A stretch of DNA of 64,000 nt from Pelecanus crispus (taxonomy: Eukaryota > Chordata > Aves > Pelecaniformes > Pelecanidae), in NCBI RefSeq assembly GCF_030463565.1, contig NC_134643.1, positions 214,200,583 to 214,264,582 on the forward strand, in the 5' to 3' direction. Made by a program: the position numbers and the translations under genes. Below, piece after piece: positions 60,303 through 64,000 of the stretch; position 1 is the first letter of the stretch, and every line of letters begins with the position of its first letter. The notes under the pieces are model-generated. The model worked only from the letters and a program-made list of their open reading frames with translations. It was not told the DNA's origin and searched no databases.

Positions 60303-63299
60303 CTCTTAGTGTAAATAAGATATTTTGGGGCCTTCTGGGCCTCATTTTCTGTTGCCTTGCAGCTTGTGAGGTCTTATATACCTATGCAAAGTGAGAGTAA
60401 AACACTACCAGATGAGGACGGTGGCGTTCAGTCCTGGTGTTGGCCCTTATTTGGACAGGTGTGAAGGACACCAATGCAAAGCAGTGGCAGATCAGGACCC
60501 AGCGCTGTAACTGCTCCCCGCCCCGATGCGGATCATGAGCAGTGCTATGCACAGCACAGAGCTGGGGAACAATGCTATTTGCAGAACCATCGGTCTGCTG
60601 TTATTCCTTGAAAGCCAGGCACCGGCCCGGCAGAAGCACGCATCGAGAACCATGGCAAGGATCAGGCCGTTAGACACCTGGGAGTGACACATGGTTCTCT
60701 TGGGCTAAGGGACTCTACTCAGCGTTGGACTCTTGATTTGTCATGCTGTTTGCACCCCCGTTCAGTCTCAATACTCCTAGGCTTTCTGGCGTTTCATGTC
60801 TTGTACACGCAGCAACAATCTTTTCGTTTGAGGAAAATTACACTGAGAAGTGTTGAGTGTTTCAGTGCCTTTTCTTTCCTTTGATCTCACCCTAAGCTCC
60901 ATGCAGAGGGTAACGTGATCTCCGTCACTATCTCCTTTCATGCCCGATAATTAGCGCAGGTCCATGGGCTGGGTGCAGTGCTATCCTTCCCTGCGCTAAG
61001 AGCGGGACGTAGAAGGGGTTGGAGCGATTGTTTGCTGTGTGGATGACTGTGGTGTTGCCATGGAAAAGCCGGAGACTTCAGGGGAGTTTGTGTTTTGTTG
61101 GGCAGGGAGCCAACCTGCTCTGACTTATTACAACTGTGTGAGTGAGCGAGCCATGCAGAACTTTATCCCTCTGTGGCAATTCCAAGGCAGGGAGGAAAAA
61201 AAAGGACAGGACTGCTTTAACAAGGAGGAGTGCAGTGCACTTTGCTAAGGCTGATTGCATTAAATACAGGAGATGCAAAAAAACCCCTTTGCTATTTTCA
61301 ACAATTTTTTTTTTTTCTTTTTTGGCAGAATGTGTCCACTCTCTTCTAAGGACTGAATTCAGAGTAGTGCAAATAATGAGATCTCAAGTAATCCTCCTAG
61401 AAGCCAACAGGGCCATTTAATTGGCTGTATCTGTACAGAAAGGAGCATTTAGAGTTCTGCTGAGTCCGAGTCCATTAAAGTCTTTGATCTATTCCAGAAA
61501 CAAAAGTGGAAGCAGACTATACAGTTTTCATTATTTATCCTGAATGAAGTGCAAAAAGTAAATACATAGAGTAAACAGGGAAAAAAATGAATAAAGGCCC
61601 AGGTCCAACAAAAAACTGTCTGCATGTTGAGCTTCCTGTACTCTCGAGTAGTGCCATTATTCCCTGGAGGTGGAATTAATAGTGATGCATGCTTTCTCCA
61701 AATCACTTTCTATGGGCAGAGCTCAAAGTAATTTACTAAAGCAGCCAGTCCCATTACTCCCACATTAGAGAAGGAATAACTGGGACCACAGGGCTCATCC
61801 AGGAGACTAGACCCTGCCGGAATCCCTGGTTAGCCGCTGCCTTCTCACCACACCCCCTCTGAGTGTACGGAAACTAGGTATAGGTTGTCAGGGTTATTCT
61901 GATGTATTAAAACACAGCTGCATAGTTTTATTTGTTGGAAGCGCGACTTTTCTCTACAACCCTGGCTGCCATGCCATGTTCTCATGTTGTATTTAATTGA
62001 GATAGATGCACATGCCTCTTCCTGAAATGTATTTGAGCAGGTGGGAAATGGCAGGGTTTTGGTTTGCACTCTTCTTGCTTTCAGGGCTTCTGGATGTTTA
62101 AAAATTTGATTTTCTATAGGAAAGAACTGTTGTGGGGGTAATTTTCTGATTTTTTTAAATCAGAATTTCCTACCTGACTGCTCAGTGTTATAATAGATGC
62201 ATCTAGGAATGCTATTTTAACATACACTTCTCAGGGAAAGGCGTTATAAATGTTCATCAGAAATTGTCATCTAGCAAAGCTCTGATTTCTGTAAGAACAG
62301 GAGAAAGCAAAGTTACTTTCTATAGGACTTGGTCAGGGGACACAGGGAAATCTTGGCTCTGCGGCACTCAGTGACAAACTGCCGGTGTTTGCAGTCCTCC
62401 TGTGGTCATACTCAGGAGGTGAATCCTGCAAAACCTTTGACAATGTGAGACTCCTATGAACTGCAGCCAACAGCGTCACCTGTTTACTTCCAAAGGTAAA
62501 GACTGCCTGGGTACCATCACAGCCTCTGATGCTAGGCTGGCTTGCAGTATTCTGTGGTTGAGCTGGGAGCTCTAGCTGAGACGCTGGGGACAGATCTTGC
62601 CAACATGGGAGGTGACAGAAACTCCTATTGATTTCACTGTGACCTAGATAAGGTCTAAAGATTAGATATCACCATAGGATCCAGCCATGGTTTGTCAGTG
62701 AACCCATTGCCTCCTTGCTCTATCTCATTGCATTTAACAGGATTTATCTTGGGAGCTGATTTTCTGGTTACTTGGTGGCTGTGATGTCTCAAGAAGTTTA
62801 CCACTGCTGCAACAAGAAGTGGACTAACTTTGTGTTCCAAATACAGCAGGACAAATCAACTAGTGTAAATAACTGGGCTTGATGGAGCTGTGACAGCTTG
62901 ATAGAGCTGTGACCCGCAGAGGACTTACCCAGGGAGTTGAAGAGTTTTTGCTTTACAGCTAATCATCGGCTCAAAAGAGTTACTTTTATCCTGCCTTTTT
63001 TTTTTTTCCTCTTCGCTGTTAGTTGTTTTGAGACATTGCTGGTTCACTACAGAAATTCATGTCCTCCCCACAGAGTTGTAGTAGCTACGTGTTCAGGGAC
63101 GCTCCAGATTAATGAGATCTGCAACATCTTTAAATCTTTCCTCACAGCATGCTGTGCTTGGGATGCAGTGTGTGAGAAAGACCAAAAGTGAGGGACGCGA
63201 GAAACGTATTCACACAGGAAACTGAAACTGCGCTGTCATTCATTCCTGTAGTGCAAATAACCCTTTCTGTAACCTCAGCTTCCTGATTCTCTTGTGGCT

Positions 63300-63385
63300 G
63301 GGGCCAGATTTGCCACTGGTGCAAACTGGTGCAGCACAACTGACATCAGCTGAGATGCACCGGTTTACTCCAGGAGGTCATTTGT
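63300..63385. repeat. Ancient palindromic amniote repeat fragment
   Basis: CTGGTGCAAACTGGTGCA is followed about 35 nt later by TGCACCGGTTTACTCCAG, an imperfect inverted copy. The central CTGACATCAGCTGAG-type segment is also self-complementary. This foldback pattern resembles a high-copy old repeat seen in birds and turtles; the family name is uncertain. Confidence 0.45.
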
Positions 63386-64000
63386 TCCAAGTCTTTTCAA
63401 AAACAAAAACAAGGGGACAACAGATGTAGATGAATCTAAAAGCAGCGAGGTCTTATGAAATGAGGGGATTGTTTTTAATAGTTGATGAGCATGAAGGCTG
63501 GGCTTCTTACTGACACTTGGACTCAGTTCTACCACCGTCTTCCAAAGGAAAAGCTTCTACCAAGTGCATAGTGAAAGTATCCACAAAGTTGTTTATCTTT
63601 CAGGGAGTCATCCTTAAACTGAACCACATCTTGAAAACGCATGTTCTTTTGTATGCCGCTCCATCCGAGGAACTACTGATGTTGCCTTCTCTAAGGACCT
63701 TAACATTTCTCAGCTTTTCCTCCACTAGCTAGAGAGGAACTGGCTGGTATAAACTGCAGCAGCAATTTTCTGGGGTCATGCATGCTGTGGTGTCAGAGAA
63801 ATTTGGGAAGTCGGCTTCTGGAGGTCCTGTTTTATTTTCCTTCCCCAAGGGAAAAACGGTCTTAATAGCTATTGAGCCAGGCCCGGCTAAGGAAATGTCC
63901 AACAGCAGGTCTAGCTGTGTTAGCTTATACCGTTTCTCGGCCCCCAGATACAGGTGTCAGTGGTGCTTATGTTCTTCTGCAAGCATCAGGGAAGGAGAAC

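Larger units (their letters stand above)
43379..64000 (+). other. MAML2: MAML2 intron 1, 5' part
   Basis: It begins with donor GTGAGT and no acceptor leading to recognisable MAML2 exon 2 appears before the window end. This fits the very long first intron of this gene in vertebrates. Open frames here (up to 173 codons on the minus strand at 48949-49470) have no recognised domains. Repeats and hairpins within it are listed separately; I see nothing else. Confidence 0.85.

Overview
This is avian nuclear DNA, probably from a neoavian bird. It carries three 5'-truncated CR1 LINE copies with the typical avian 3' end, a bird-type endogenous retroviral solo LTR, old amniote MIR-like SINE pieces, and two spliced vertebrate genes, CCDC82 and MAML2, in tandem on the plus strand. 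The same two genes are adjacent and co-oriented in mammals. No prokaryotic, viral-genome or CRISPR content was seen.

Layout. 1-21.0 kb is intergenic, with no recognisable protein gene. It holds a solo LTR with an exact 5-bp target-site duplication (1602-2164), a GC-rich minisatellite merging into a CpG-rich block (about 7443-8420), candidate CTCF motifs (8.28, 8.89 and 18.91 kb), and a minus-strand CR1 fragment (20.42-20.95 kb). At 21.0-21.7 kb is the CCDC82 CpG-island promoter, with ETS, GC-box and CCAAT motifs, a G-rich tandem repeat, and a tRNA-like B box on the minus strand. CCDC82 coding exons run from 21,962 to 34,217: seven coding exons, a continuous 471-residue reading frame, and poly(A) signal at 34,505. 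From 34.5 to 40.9 kb is an intergenic spacer with a plus-strand CR1. From 40.9 to 44.2 kb is the large MAML2 CpG island, with MAML2 coding exon 1 at 42,967-43,378. From 43,379 to the window end is the 5' part of MAML2 intron 1. It holds old SINE and hAT fragments, a CCCCTT microsatellite, a 54-bp tandem duplication and two notable hairpins.

Biology. MAML2 is a Mastermind-like co-activator of the Notch transcription complex. Only its N-terminal Notch/CSL-binding segment is encoded here. Exon 1 as given has a one-base frame disruption in a C9 tract, most simply a homopolymer sequencing or assembly error. CCDC82 is a poorly characterised acidic protein with a conserved C-terminal domain. No functional link between the two genes is evident beyond shared synteny.

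The most check-worthy items are the MAML2 exon 1 frame break, a 55-codon in-frame open segment behind a splice acceptor in CCDC82 intron 6 (possible alternative terminal exon), a 67-nt miRNA-like hairpin in MAML2 intron 1, and the convergent CTCF-like motifs around CCDC82. I found no convincing undescribed multi-gene system.
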